A stretch of 50,549 nt of DNA, taken from an uncultured Bacteroidota bacterium (GTDB lineage Bacteria > Bacteroidota > Bacteroidia > Chitinophagales > Saprospiraceae). How positions within the stretch are numbered: the first letter of the stretch is position 1; the number at the start of each line of letters is the position of its first letter. Of this stretch, positions 16,795 to 25,068 are shown piece after piece. The stretch covers positions 1-50,549 of the forward strand of contig CALMBD010000112.1 in assembly GCA_937861115.1 (NCBI GenBank). The letters are read 5' to 3'. Under the pieces are notes generated by a model that worked only from the letters and a program-made list of their open reading frames with translations, made no database searches and had not been told where the DNA came from. Both the position numbers and the translations under genes were made by a program.

Positions 16795-18651
16795 CTATTT
16801 CCGTTCGTTCTCCCAGGTATTGTTTTCCAGTTCAATATCTGCCATGTGGTGCGAAGGGTCGATCTCGATCCTGACCACGTTTTTCATCGACTCCGGGATA
16901 GAAAATTCATAGGTTGGATCCACCCAGCGGTGATCGGGCAGCACCGTCCGTTTGATATCGCCCTCGGCGGGTTTTTCGCCGCGCATGCTTTCCAGCGGGG
17001 CATAAAAAAGTTCCTGCTTTCCATCTTCGTAGGTCACGAGAATATCGAGCGGCATTGCCATGCGCCCCCGTCTGCCGATCACAACTTTGGTGTTTTTTCT
17101 CCCGTCAGCCATCACCGTATCCACCGCGTAATTGATCGTGTTGGTGGTGTTGACAAAATCTTCCTTGTACCAGTCGAGTTCGAGCCCGCTTTGTTTTTCA
17201 AATACACGGGTGACGTCGTTGGCATTAGGGTGTTTAAATTTCCAGGTGTCGAAATACCGGAGCAAACCTTTTGCAAATGCCTGTTTGCCAATGATATATT
17301 CCATCTGACTGAGGAAAACAGCGCCTTTTACATAAGCGGCCAGGCTGTAGCCAAAACTGGTATTAAAGTGGTCGGCATGGGTGGTGAGCGGTTCTTCCTG
17401 ACCACTGGTAGCCAGGCGGGTATAGGCGCTGTATGTGCCGGCAAAAGGATCGTCGACGGGTGTCTTACCCGATAACATGCCTTCACGGGCCAGTTCGTTT
17501 ATCGTAATATCTTCCGCGTAAGAAGTGAAGCCTTCGTCCATCCAGGCATAGAGGCTTTCATTGGAGCCCAGTACCATCTGGTACCAGGAGTGCAGTTGCT
17601 CGTGAATAGCCACGCCGGCCAGACTATTGGTTCCGCGATTACCGGTAATGAGTGTGGCAAGCGGGTATTCCATGCCGCCGTCGCCACCCTGGATAAAGTA
17701 GTATTCGCGGTAGGGATATTTTCCAAAATGCGCGTTCATGATACTGCGGGCACGGTTCATAATGGCCGGCAGTTTTTCCCACGCTTCGTCGTAGCCTTTG
17801 CCCTTTTGCCAGAAGAAGTGCATGACCGTGCCGTCGTCGGCGTTGATTTTGTTGTGGGTAAAATCAGGGTCGGCAGCCCACACAAAGTCGTGTACATTGG
17901 GGGTTTTGAAGTGCCAGGTCAGTTTGTCGCCGGATGGCCGGTTTACTTGTTGTCCGGCAGCCTCATAGCCGTAACCGATCTCCTGCGGGTTCTGCAGGTA
18001 CCCGCCGGCGGCGACTACATATGACTTATCGATGGAAATTTTCACATCAAAATCGCCCCAAACGCCGTAAAATTCCCGGCCGATGTACGGGTTGGAGTGC
18101 CACCCCTGGTAGTCGTATTCGCACATTTTCGGATACCACTGTGCCATGGAGTACCGGACCCCTTCGCGGTTGTCGCGACCCGAACGGCGGATTTGCAGGG
18201 GAACCTGCGCATCCCAGTCCATTTCAAATATTGTGGTAGCGCCGGGCAGCAAGGGTTCATTCAACGCCACCTCAAGAATCGTTTCACTCACGGTGTATCG
18301 AAGATCCTTGCCGTTATTTTTCAATGAATTGACTTTAATCCAGCCCTGCTCTTCCGGTTGGAGTTTGAAAATCCGGTCGGCCACACGGCCATCGGGGTCT
18401 GCTATGGTCCGCGACCGCACATCCATCATACTGCCGGGCTGAAAAGCATTGAAATAGAGGTGGTAAAACACCTTGTCCAGCGTATCCGGGCTATTATTGG
18501 TGTAACTCAGTCGTTGTGTACCGTGGTATTGATTTCGGGCGACGTCCATGTCCACAGTAATTTCATAGTTGACATGTTGTTGCCAGCGGTCGGCTTGCGC
18601 CCTGGCGAAAAACGATAGGGCGAGAAGGGTGAGCGTGAGCGATTTTTTCAA
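16795..18651 (-). CDS. Exported M1 family zinc metallopeptidase
   Basis: 618 residues with a signal peptide (MKKSLTLTLLALSFFARAQA). The gluzincin site is complete: HEQLH with His350, Glu351 and His354, and the third zinc ligand Glu373 in 'WMDEGFTSYAE', 19 residues after the second His. The substrate-recognition GxMEN-like loop is 'GGDGGMEYPLATLITG', where the usual Asn is Tyr. The N-terminal beta domain ('NYEITVDMDVARNQYHGTQRLSYTNNSPDTLDKVFYHLYFN') is typical of the Bacteroidota subgroup of M1-like peptidases. It probably removes residues from peptides in the periplasm or at the surface. The altered GAMEN motif suggests a changed specificity compared with classic aminopeptidase N. Confidence 0.9.
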   Translation of the reverse strand: MKKSLTLTLLALSFFARAQADRWQQHVNYEITVDMDVARNQYHGTQRLSYTNNSPDTLDKVFYHLYFNAFQPGSMMDVRSRTIADPDGRVADRIFKLQPEEQGWIKVNSLKNNGKDLRYTVSETILEVALNEPLLPGATTIFEMDWDAQVPLQIRRSGRDNREGVRYSMAQWYPKMCEYDYQGWHSNPYIGREFYGVWGDFDVKISIDKSYVVAAGGYLQNPQEIGYGYEAAGQQVNRPSGDKLTWHFKTPNVHDFVWAADPDFTHNKINADDGTVMHFFWQKGKGYDEAWEKLPAIMNRARSIMNAHFGKYPYREYYFIQGGDGGMEYPLATLITGNRGTNSLAGVAIHEQLHSWYQMVLGSNESLYAWMDEGFTSYAEDITINELAREGMLSGKTPVDDPFAGTYSAYTRLATSGQEEPLTTHADHFNTSFGYSLAAYVKGAVFLSQMEYIIGKQAFAKGLLRYFDTWKFKHPNANDVTRVFEKQSGLELDWYKEDFVNTTNTINYAVDTVMADGRKNTKVVIGRRGRMAMPLDILVTYEDGKQELFYAPLESMRGEKPAEGDIKRTVLPDHRWVDPTYEFSIPESMKNVVRIEIDPSHHMADIELENNTWENERK

Positions 18652-18766
18652 CTTAATTCGGTTTGTACAGTTATGAAATCGGTTGCAGGGTACAGGTGTT
18701 TATAATTATGGTCGGCGCAATAATACTCCAATGCCCGTTTCCCACCAAGTAAAGCCCTTAACGTTC

Positions 18767-18774
18767 TATCTTTG
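18767..18774 (+). promoter_or_regulatory. -7 box upstream of the DUF6580 gene
   Basis: TATCTTTG is an exact TAnnTTTG match, 29 bp before the ATG at 18804. The TTT at 18738-18740 is 25 nt or more upstream and is not a convincing -33 element. Confidence 0.45.
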
Positions 18775-18803
18775 CCGGTCAACAGAACTAAAATACAGAC
18801 AAA

Positions 18804-19349
18804 ATGAAATTACGTCTCTCCATAGCACTCGTTTTTGCCGCAGCGCTGACGCGTCTGCTGCCCCACCCCGACAATTTTACGCCTATCGGCGCCATGGCGC
18901 TGTTCGGCGCTGCCTACTTCAGCCGCAATATCGTGACCCTGGCAATTCCTTTCGTTTCCCTGTTTTTGAGCGACCTGATACTCAATAACGTCATTTACAG
19001 CCAGTATTATACCGGGTTTACCCTGATTACTTCCTGGTGGATTTATAGCGGTTTTGCCCTGGTGATGCTGGCCGGATGGCTGCTGCTTCGCAACAACATC
19101 AGTCCTGGACGGGTGATCATCGCCAGTCTTGCGGCTTCTTTGCTCTTTTTTCTGGTGACCAATTTCAGCGTCTGGCAAAGCGGAATGATGTACCCCAGGA
19201 CCGGCGCCGGCCTGATGGCTTGTTATGCCGCGGGGCTTCCCTTCCTGAAAAATACCATAATGGGCGATCTGTTCTTTTCGGCAGTGTTGTTCGGGGCGTA
19301 TGAATGGGCCGGTCGCCGATGGTCAGCAGGTCAGAAAGTGGTGTCTTAA
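18804..19349 (+). CDS. DUF6580 family membrane protein, putative small-molecule transport component
   Basis: 181 residues with five or six hydrophobic segments. The opening 'ALTRLLPHPDNFTPIGAMALFGAAYF' and the 'PFVSLFLSDLIL(N)N' motif are characteristic of DUF6580. This family resembles the substrate-binding S-component of ECF-type vitamin transporters and is sometimes found with cobalamin genes in other Bacteroidota. The conserved C-terminal 'YPRTGAGLMACYAAGLPFLKNTIMGDLFFSAVLFGAYEW' is present. No riboswitch is visible in the ~150 bp upstream. The thioesterase gene follows 38 bp later on the same strand. The transport role is an inference from family resemblance. Confidence 0.75.
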   Translation: MKLRLSIALVFAAALTRLLPHPDNFTPIGAMALFGAAYFSRNIVTLAIPFVSLFLSDLILNNVIYSQYYTGFTLITSWWIYSGFALVMLAGWLLLRNNISPGRVIIASLAASLLFFLVTNFSVWQSGMMYPRTGAGLMACYAAGLPFLKNTIMGDLFFSAVLFGAYEWAGRRWSAGQKVVS

Positions 19350-19387
19350 TTTCAGGAGACTGCTTCTCCCCTTTCAAAACAACAAAC

Positions 19388-19924
19388 ATGGAAAAAAACA
19401 GACTGACCCCGAAAAAAGTCTCCGACAGTAAAACCGTGATGACCGAGCTCATCATGCCGAACGATACCAACCCCATGGGTAACCTCATGGGAGGCTATTT
19501 AATGCGCTGGATGGATATTGCCAGCGCCATTTGTGCCGGAAAACACTGTGAAGCGCATGTTGTGACTGTTGCAGTCGACTATATTTCGTTTCAGAATCCC
19601 ATCCATCTGGGCGACGTGATCACGCTGGAGGCCTCTGTGACGAGGGCGTTCAACACTTCCGTTGAGGTGTATGTGGAAGTGTTCGCCAACGATATAAAAG
19701 GACAACAGCCACGCCGCTGCAACCACGCCTATTTCACCTTTGTGGCGATGGACGACCAGAAAAAAAATCCGATTTCGGTGCCACCAGTGTTGCCGCTCGC
19801 CCATGAAGAACAGCAACTGTTTGAAGGCGCTGCCCGTCGCCGCGAATTGCGGCTGATTCTTTCCGGCAGAATCAAACCCAAAGATGCCAAAGAGGTCCGA
19901 AAGTTTTTCGCAGACCTGGAGTAA
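19388..19924 (+). CDS. Acyl-CoA thioesterase (hotdog fold, ACOT/YciA-like)
   Basis: 178 residues from the ATG at 19388. The frame is open back to 19304, but the conserved start 'MEKNRLTPKKVSDSKTVMTELIMP' fits here. The hotdog domain shows 'MPNDTNPMGNLMGGYLMRWMDIASAICAGKHC' (the Asn/Asp region and central helix) followed by 'VTVAVDYISFQNPIHLGDVITLEASVTRAFNTSVEVYVEVF'. These enzymes hydrolyse acyl-CoA to free acid and CoA in the cytoplasm. A C-terminal ~35-residue basic extension ('ARRRELRLILSGRIKPKDAKEVRKFF') follows the core. The gene is probably cotranscribed with the DUF6580 gene. It is convergent with the large anchored protein gene (10 bp between stops). Confidence 0.9.
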   Translation: MEKNRLTPKKVSDSKTVMTELIMPNDTNPMGNLMGGYLMRWMDIASAICAGKHCEAHVVTVAVDYISFQNPIHLGDVITLEASVTRAFNTSVEVYVEVFANDIKGQQPRRCNHAYFTFVAMDDQKKNPISVPPVLPLAHEEQQLFEGAARRRELRLILSGRIKPKDAKEVRKFFADLE

Positions 19925-19934
19925 ACCAATCGTA

Positions 19935-22559
19935 TTAACGGATGGTGTACGCGTACACGCTGCTGCCGTCGCCGACCACCAGTACCTGCCCGCCTTTTTG
20001 GCGAAAGGCATCGCTGATACTATAGGCCGTTGTGCCGGCAAGCGGGAAATCAGGATGAGGGATTCCGTCGGTTTGCAGCAATTGAATTTGCCGTCGCGAC
20101 CGGTTGAGCGTTCCGATCCGGTGCCCGTCGACGGCAAAAACGGTGTCTTGTTCCAAGGGAAAAGTATGTGAATAGATGGTCCGGATGGTTGATCCGGTAT
20201 AGCCGCTCACCTGTACGGTGCTGCCTTGCGCCACGGCGTATTCGTATCGCGCATCGCCGCTGATCTGGGAAAAAGCAAGATGGGCGGGTTGCCGCCCTCC
20301 GTGTCCGCCCTGGAAGGCGAATGTTTCTCCGGCGAGGTTGCAGACAAATATTTTCCCGGCATTGTTGGCGCAAACGATACGCGGTTGCGCGGAAACGGGG
20401 TCTGCTTGCGGCGCACCGAAGGATTTTCCCGAAAATTGAACGGGCGGGAAACGCATTTCACCGTTGCGTCCGAATACGAAGAGTTTTCCATCCCGATTCA
20501 GCGCTGCGAGATAGTCTTTCTCCCCGCGTTCAAAATGTAAAAGCGGGTGGACGACGCGCCCCACCCCACCCTGCGGATTCCACCCGGGCAAGGGACGCCC
20601 GAAACGGTCGTAGCCGTACAGGTTGCCGTTGGTGCAGGCGATAAAGTAATTGTATCTCCTGTTTTGATCAAAATCGACCGCCACCACCCCGTTCAGGGCC
20701 GGCGATTGCAGGTCAAAGGGGAAACCATCTATGTCCTCTCCCTTATCGTCGAGCAGCCATATGCGATCGGGGGTATTGAACAGGTAACAAGTAGTCTGGT
20801 TATCCCAGAAATCAATGCCATGAATCTCTGAAAGCACAGGGCCTTCCATCTGTCGCTTCCAGATGACCGAACCGCCAGCATCGAGGCGGTATAGCAGGTA
20901 GCCCGCATCCTGGATCAAAACGGCGGGGCCGGGTCGGTCCCCTGCCTGGTTGATGACGAAGGGGCGTGTCAGGGCCGGACTGGCCAGAGGAGTCTTCCAC
21001 AGGATACTTGTGGCCATCTGCTCCTCCGATTGTTGTTGTGTGTTGATGGTCGCCTGCAGTTCGTTCAAGGCTGCCGGTTGCAGGTTAATACCCGTCAGAC
21101 CGGTGTGTGAAAAGGCCTGCATATCGGTGTCGGCGTAGGGGTCCTCCTGCGTTTGGAGCAAGTTATTGACCAGCAAGGGTAAAAAGCCGGAGTTCAGAAA
21201 AAGGTATGCGCCTGTGGTGCCGGCCGGTTGCTTTTGTTGCAAGGATAAAAAGTCTGTGTTGTTCGACAGTGTTTGGTTCACGATATACCGGTCGACCCAT
21301 AATTCGACTGACGGCCTGCTGTTGCCGAACACTACATACCGGCCTATCATGACGCATGCGGGATTGATCAGTTGGACGCCCTTGCCGGACAAAGGTGCAA
21401 GTATGGATTGGCCGGTAAAATCAAATATTTCGAAAGACTGGTAAGGTTCTGCCGGCACCATACCTCTTTCGCGGCCATACGAACGCAACATGTTCATGGC
21501 GCGGGCGCTGTCGCGTACGGAGAATACGACAAACTGGTCGTCGCGCATTTCCTTCGAAAAAGGCTCCGTAAGTACCCAGGCGGCCTCGTTTCCGGCCCAC
21601 GACAACACAAATTGCTCAAAATCGGCGCCACGCCTGTCCGTAATGTTGTTGAAAAAGACATGAGGGTCTGAAAATGTGGCCTTTGCGAGAAGAGCCGTAT
21701 TGTCGGGCAAAATGGAAAATATATCCCGGCTGCCGGTTCCGCCCCAGCCGTACATGCCGCCGAGAAAACCTTTTGTTTCTGCTTGTGCAGTGGTTACCCG
21801 GCCATCCCAGGAGAGACCCAGCCAAACAAGGTTGTTTCGGATGATGTCGGGGATGGCAGCCCAGTTGGATTTCATCGATCCTTCAAATACTGTGGCAATG
21901 GCATCGGGTCTGACCAGAATATGCAACGGCGCATTGGGGTCGAGTTTTTTGGCCAAAGGACGGTCGGCCCACCACGAACTCCGGCCGTCGAGTTGCGTGA
22001 TGGCGTCTTCAACCAGGTAGGAAAACCGGGAAAACAGCAACAGGCGATCTGCAACTGTAAACACAAGACGTTCCTTTTTGGAAATATATACGGTGTAAAT
22101 AGCATGCCCGTGATAGACGGAAGGAAAAACCTTGGCCTCCGGGCTGCCTGCGGTGAGTTCGGCAGGCAGGTTTATTTCCAGACCGGTGTCTACAATAAAG
22201 AGTCCGTGCAAACTATCTGCCCGATTCAGCGTTAGTCCGGTCAACAGCCTGTTGCCGGCAATGGCCTGATACAGCGCACTTTTCTCCTCAAACAATTGCT
22301 TCGCCAGCGACAGGTCATCCCCCAATTGCCGGAAAAGTGCCGTTTGCAGGATTTTGGCCCAGGCAGGGTCTTTCGTTCCGGCTTTCAGGCGCTCAAAAAC
22401 AGCGGGGTCGTTCAAGGCAACCACTACGGCAGCATTGGAAGGCAAAGCGTGGAAGGGACTTGCTTCCCGGCGGACGAGGAAAATGACGGACACTACAGCT
22501 GCACATGCCAGGACTAAAATTCCGATCAGGCGGTAGTTTCCGGAAAAAAATTGCTTCAT
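19935..22559 (-). CDS. Large membrane-anchored DUF3352-like protein with C-terminal propeller
   Basis: 874 residues from the ATG at 22559 (MKQFFSGNYRLIGILVLACAAVVSVIFLV, one N-terminal membrane anchor); the frame extends 90 bp upstream without a plausible protein start. Residues ~35-520 are a repeated alpha/beta region ('ALPSNAAVVVALNDPAVFERL...', 'LLAKATFSDPHVFFNNITDRRG') resembling the DUF3352 family. Residues ~560-874 look like a PQQ/WD-like beta-propeller ('GSVIWKRQMEGPVLSEIHGIDFWDNQTTCYLFNTPDRIWLLDDKGEDIDGFPF', 'NLYGYDRFGRPLPGWNPQGGVGRVVHPLL'). The C-terminal part is periplasmic by topology. The function is unknown; a scaffold or assembly role would fit a propeller. The assignment of the N-terminal domain is by general pattern and is moderately uncertain. 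Confidence 0.65.
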   Translation of the reverse strand: MKQFFSGNYRLIGILVLACAAVVSVIFLVRREASPFHALPSNAAVVVALNDPAVFERLKAGTKDPAWAKILQTALFRQLGDDLSLAKQLFEEKSALYQAIAGNRLLTGLTLNRADSLHGLFIVDTGLEINLPAELTAGSPEAKVFPSVYHGHAIYTVYISKKERLVFTVADRLLLFSRFSYLVEDAITQLDGRSSWWADRPLAKKLDPNAPLHILVRPDAIATVFEGSMKSNWAAIPDIIRNNLVWLGLSWDGRVTTAQAETKGFLGGMYGWGGTGSRDIFSILPDNTALLAKATFSDPHVFFNNITDRRGADFEQFVLSWAGNEAAWVLTEPFSKEMRDDQFVVFSVRDSARAMNMLRSYGRERGMVPAEPYQSFEIFDFTGQSILAPLSGKGVQLINPACVMIGRYVVFGNSRPSVELWVDRYIVNQTLSNNTDFLSLQQKQPAGTTGAYLFLNSGFLPLLVNNLLQTQEDPYADTDMQAFSHTGLTGINLQPAALNELQATINTQQQSEEQMATSILWKTPLASPALTRPFVINQAGDRPGPAVLIQDAGYLLYRLDAGGSVIWKRQMEGPVLSEIHGIDFWDNQTTCYLFNTPDRIWLLDDKGEDIDGFPFDLQSPALNGVVAVDFDQNRRYNYFIACTNGNLYGYDRFGRPLPGWNPQGGVGRVVHPLLHFERGEKDYLAALNRDGKLFVFGRNGEMRFPPVQFSGKSFGAPQADPVSAQPRIVCANNAGKIFVCNLAGETFAFQGGHGGRQPAHLAFSQISGDARYEYAVAQGSTVQVSGYTGSTIRTIYSHTFPLEQDTVFAVDGHRIGTLNRSRRQIQLLQTDGIPHPDFPLAGTTAYSISDAFRQKGGQVLVVGDGSSVYAYTIR

Positions 22560-22584
22560 CGGGTCTGCTTTTAGCGGCGAAATA

Positions 22585-22637
22585 GCCGAATTTTCGGCAA
22601 ATATTTTCAGCCATTTATCCACACTTATAGATAAATG
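22585..22637. promoter_or_regulatory. Divergent intergenic region with two inverted repeats
   Basis: The 101-bp gap between two divergent start codons holds two dyads. A perfect 14-bp palindrome-like hairpin GCCGAATTTTCGGC (22585-22598) comes first. CATTTATC (22612-22619) and its inverted copy GATAAATG (22630-22637) follow, with a 10-bp spacer. Either could bind a dimeric regulator serving both genes. No exact TAnnTTTG box is found here. Confidence 0.35.
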
Positions 22638-22660
22638 ACTGACTATCAATTATATAAAAC

Positions 22661-23071
22661 ATGAATTCAACCTCGCGTTTATTGATCAGGCTGGCTGCTG
22701 CCTTTGGCTTCATTGCCGTAGCGACGGGCGCCTTTGGCGCGCATTTCCTGAAAAACAGGTTTCTGCTGCACCAACTCGATGCAGATCATTTGCTTGATAT
22801 CTATGAAAAAGGTGTGCAATACCAGTTTTACCACAGCTTCGCGCTGGCGCTTGCCGGACTGCTGCTGGCGCATCGACCCGACAGCAAATGGCTGCCCCGG
22901 GCGGGCTGGTTATTTGTAGCAGGGATGGTATTTTTTTCCGGCTCGCTTTACCTGCTCGCGTGCCGCGACCTGCTTTCTTTTCCGGTAACCTGGGCAGGCC
23001 CGGTGACACCGATTGGAGGCGTGTGTTTTATGGGAGGATGGCTGGCAGTGTTTTTGGGTATGCGGGAATAA
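22661..23071 (+). CDS. DUF423 family small membrane protein
   Basis: 136 residues with four membrane helices. The DUF423 hallmarks are present: 'LAAAFGFIAVATGAFGAHFLKNRF', 'YEKGVQYQFYHSFALALAGLL', 'FFSGSLYLLACRDL' and 'WAGPVTPIGGVCFMGGWLAVFLG'. The family is widespread, sits in the inner membrane and has no established activity. The ATG at 22661 begins the usual short N-terminus. It is divergent from the anchored propeller protein and convergent with the M43 protease gene, with a hairpin between. Confidence 0.9.
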   Translation: MNSTSRLLIRLAAAFGFIAVATGAFGAHFLKNRFLLHQLDADHLLDIYEKGVQYQFYHSFALALAGLLLAHRPDSKWLPRAGWLFVAGMVFFSGSLYLLACRDLLSFPVTWAGPVTPIGGVCFMGGWLAVFLGMRE

Positions 23072-23080
23072 CTGGCGGGA

Positions 23081-23131
23081 AATAAAAAGGTGAGACGCTG
23101 AAGGGTAATACTCGAGACCTCAGCGTCTCAC
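23081..23131 (-). terminator. Rho-independent terminator of the M43 protease gene
   Basis: A perfect 12-bp stem (GTGAGACGCTGA at 23090-23101 with its complement at 23120-23131) and an 18-nt loop is followed on the minus strand by CTTTTTATTT. It lies between two convergent genes and may also slow transcription from the DUF423 side. Confidence 0.75.
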
Positions 23132-23142
23132 TTCATGAACAT

Positions 23143-24735
23143 CTACCGCGATACCATCATTTTGCGAACGGTACGGCCACTACCGCTTTCCAGCGTTATA
23201 AGATAGAGTCCTTCTGAAAGCCCTGCGACAGGAAGATCGTATACCATTTCGCCGGCCGGGAAGGTCTGACTGGCCTGGCTCCACACTACGCGACCCACGG
23301 CATCCACGATACGGATATTGGCCTCGAACCCGGTGCTTACCTGCAACAGCAGGCTCGGCTGTTCGCCTGCGTTCACCGGGTTTGGCGCCACCTTGATGGA
23401 CCCGATCTCGGGGATTTCCGCAACGGCAGACACCAGCGAGGTCTTGAACTTGCGTTGGCGTGCAGTAGCACAGGTCACATATTCGTTGAAAGGACGCACC
23501 CGCCAGTAGTAGGTACGGTTCGATTGCAGGTTGGTCATCAGTTTCGAAGTGCCCTGAATGACGAAAGACTGGTAATTGGTAGTGTTATAGAATGTCGAAA
23601 TATCGATTTCGAGCAGGTAATAGTTGGCGCCGGTGACCGACTGCCACTCGAGCAATACCTCATCGTAGTACGGGACGGTGAGGTTGTCCGCAGGGCCGGT
23701 CAACAGATCAGTCGGGGTGTCGATATTGGTAGCCAGGGGCGTAAAATTATTGTCCAGGTAATTGCGCGCAGGCGAAGCGAGGTCGGCCAGAACGACACTC
23801 TGCTGGATAGGTGTAAATACATAGGTGCTGCACCCGATAAAATAACCCATGAAGTTGTTCTCCATCGGGTTTACCTGGACCGCGGAAGGGTCTTTGGCGA
23901 TGCCGGTATAGGGACTGCACGACACTGCGCAATAGCCGAAGTTGTAGTCGGGTGGCGTGTCGGCGATCATATCCGCTGCAGTGGTTCCGTTGGAGCCGTT
24001 CTGGTATTCCGTCAGGATATCAGCGCCATCGGGGTGATACGGCGCGATGACCGGTGCGATCGGCCATCCCGGATCGCCAGGGTCGAAGCAACGCGGTTCA
24101 TTGACATTCTGACCGTCCAGTTCCCAACCGTAAAAGGTATGGCGCAGGCTGAAATAGTGCCCGATCTCGTGTGCGAGTGTACCGTTGCCGGTGCCGTTGA
24201 TCTGGTTGTTGCGGCTGACTACCCAGTCGTCGGGAGTGGAGTAATAGGCCAGTACCCCGTCGTCGTTCTTGCAGGTACCCACAGCGTACACATTGAGCGC
24301 GTTGTTGTGCCGCTTGAGGTTCATCTGGAATATGCTGGACTGCGTGGACTGGGCAGTATAAATATCCTGATTATTGATCGAATAGTCGAAAAGACCATAC
24401 GTCGGGTGTGGTTTCAGGTAAAAACGCATCTCCATGGGTGCGTAGGCATTATTCAGATCGCAGACCTGGTTGAGTACATCGCTGACCTTGTGTTTGCCGT
24501 TGCCACCAGCATCGCCGGTAAGGTGAAAAAAGATCGGGACGTATTGGGTGGCGCTGCGGTCGGATACGGCTGAGCCGTCGCCGGCTTTAGCGACATTTTC
24601 CTGTAGCCGGGCGGTGTAAAGCCACTGATCTTCCGCTGTTGTGCCGCAGGGGCCGGTGGAGATTTGTCCCATCACACTGTAATACACGGCTAGGGAGAGT
24701 GCCAGCATCACCGGCATTTTTTTCATTCTGAACAT
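23143..24735 (-). CDS. T9SS-secreted M43 (cytophagalysin-like) zinc metalloprotease
   Basis: 530 residues. The signal peptide (MFRMKKMPVMLALSLAVYYSVMG; an alternative start is the ATG at 24726) is followed by an M43 metallopeptidase domain. Its zinc site 'HEIGHYFSLRH' has His189, Glu190, His193 and His199, and the Met-turn region is near 'NPMENNFMGYF'. A fibronectin III-like domain (about 350-440, 'PTDLLTGPADNLTVPYYDEVLLEWQSVTGANYYLLEID') precedes a type A T9SS sorting domain ('IKVAPNPVNAGEQPSLLLQVS...GLYLITLESGSGRTVRKMMVSR'). The protein is predicted to be released or displayed on the cell surface and to degrade extracellular protein. A strong terminator follows and a -7 box (24761-24768) precedes it. 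Confidence 0.92.
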   Translation of the reverse strand: MFRMKKMPVMLALSLAVYYSVMGQISTGPCGTTAEDQWLYTARLQENVAKAGDGSAVSDRSATQYVPIFFHLTGDAGGNGKHKVSDVLNQVCDLNNAYAPMEMRFYLKPHPTYGLFDYSINNQDIYTAQSTQSSIFQMNLKRHNNALNVYAVGTCKNDDGVLAYYSTPDDWVVSRNNQINGTGNGTLAHEIGHYFSLRHTFYGWELDGQNVNEPRCFDPGDPGWPIAPVIAPYHPDGADILTEYQNGSNGTTAADMIADTPPDYNFGYCAVSCSPYTGIAKDPSAVQVNPMENNFMGYFIGCSTYVFTPIQQSVVLADLASPARNYLDNNFTPLATNIDTPTDLLTGPADNLTVPYYDEVLLEWQSVTGANYYLLEIDISTFYNTTNYQSFVIQGTSKLMTNLQSNRTYYWRVRPFNEYVTCATARQRKFKTSLVSAVAEIPEIGSIKVAPNPVNAGEQPSLLLQVSTGFEANIRIVDAVGRVVWSQASQTFPAGEMVYDLPVAGLSEGLYLITLESGSGRTVRKMMVSR

Positions 24736-25068
24736 AATTATTGCTTTTTGAATCGACCTGCAAAAGTAGAAAACTTACCTTTAACGGCCTGTCCGTGAAT
24801 GGCAATTCAACCGAATTTGTAACCTTCGGTTCAAAAAAGAGGTCTATTGAATAGATTCAGGGAAAGGAACTGGCACGGTGCAGCATTTGTTCTGTTGAAA
24901 ATTTTCGACAGACTTTAATGTTAACTTTGCAATAATTCTGTTCGGGCGATGTTTTGGAACTTTTAACCAAATATAATTGTTTATATTTTTGCATTTCCGT
25001 AAATTGCATCGCAAACCCACAACTATCCGGGAAACCGATTTTTAATTTCAGAATTAAATTCTGACGCC
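24736..25068. promoter_or_regulatory. 333-bp divergent intergenic region with three -7 box candidates
   Basis: No gene is seen here. On the minus strand TACTTTTG (24761-24768) is an exact -7 box 26 bp before the M43 protease start. On the plus strand TAACTTTG (24922-24929) and TATTTTTG (24984-24991) are exact -7 boxes for the CotH-like gene at 25069, giving long leaders of about 135 and 70 nt. The stretch from 24900 to 25060 is AT-rich. -33 elements are not clear for any of the three. Confidence 0.4.
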
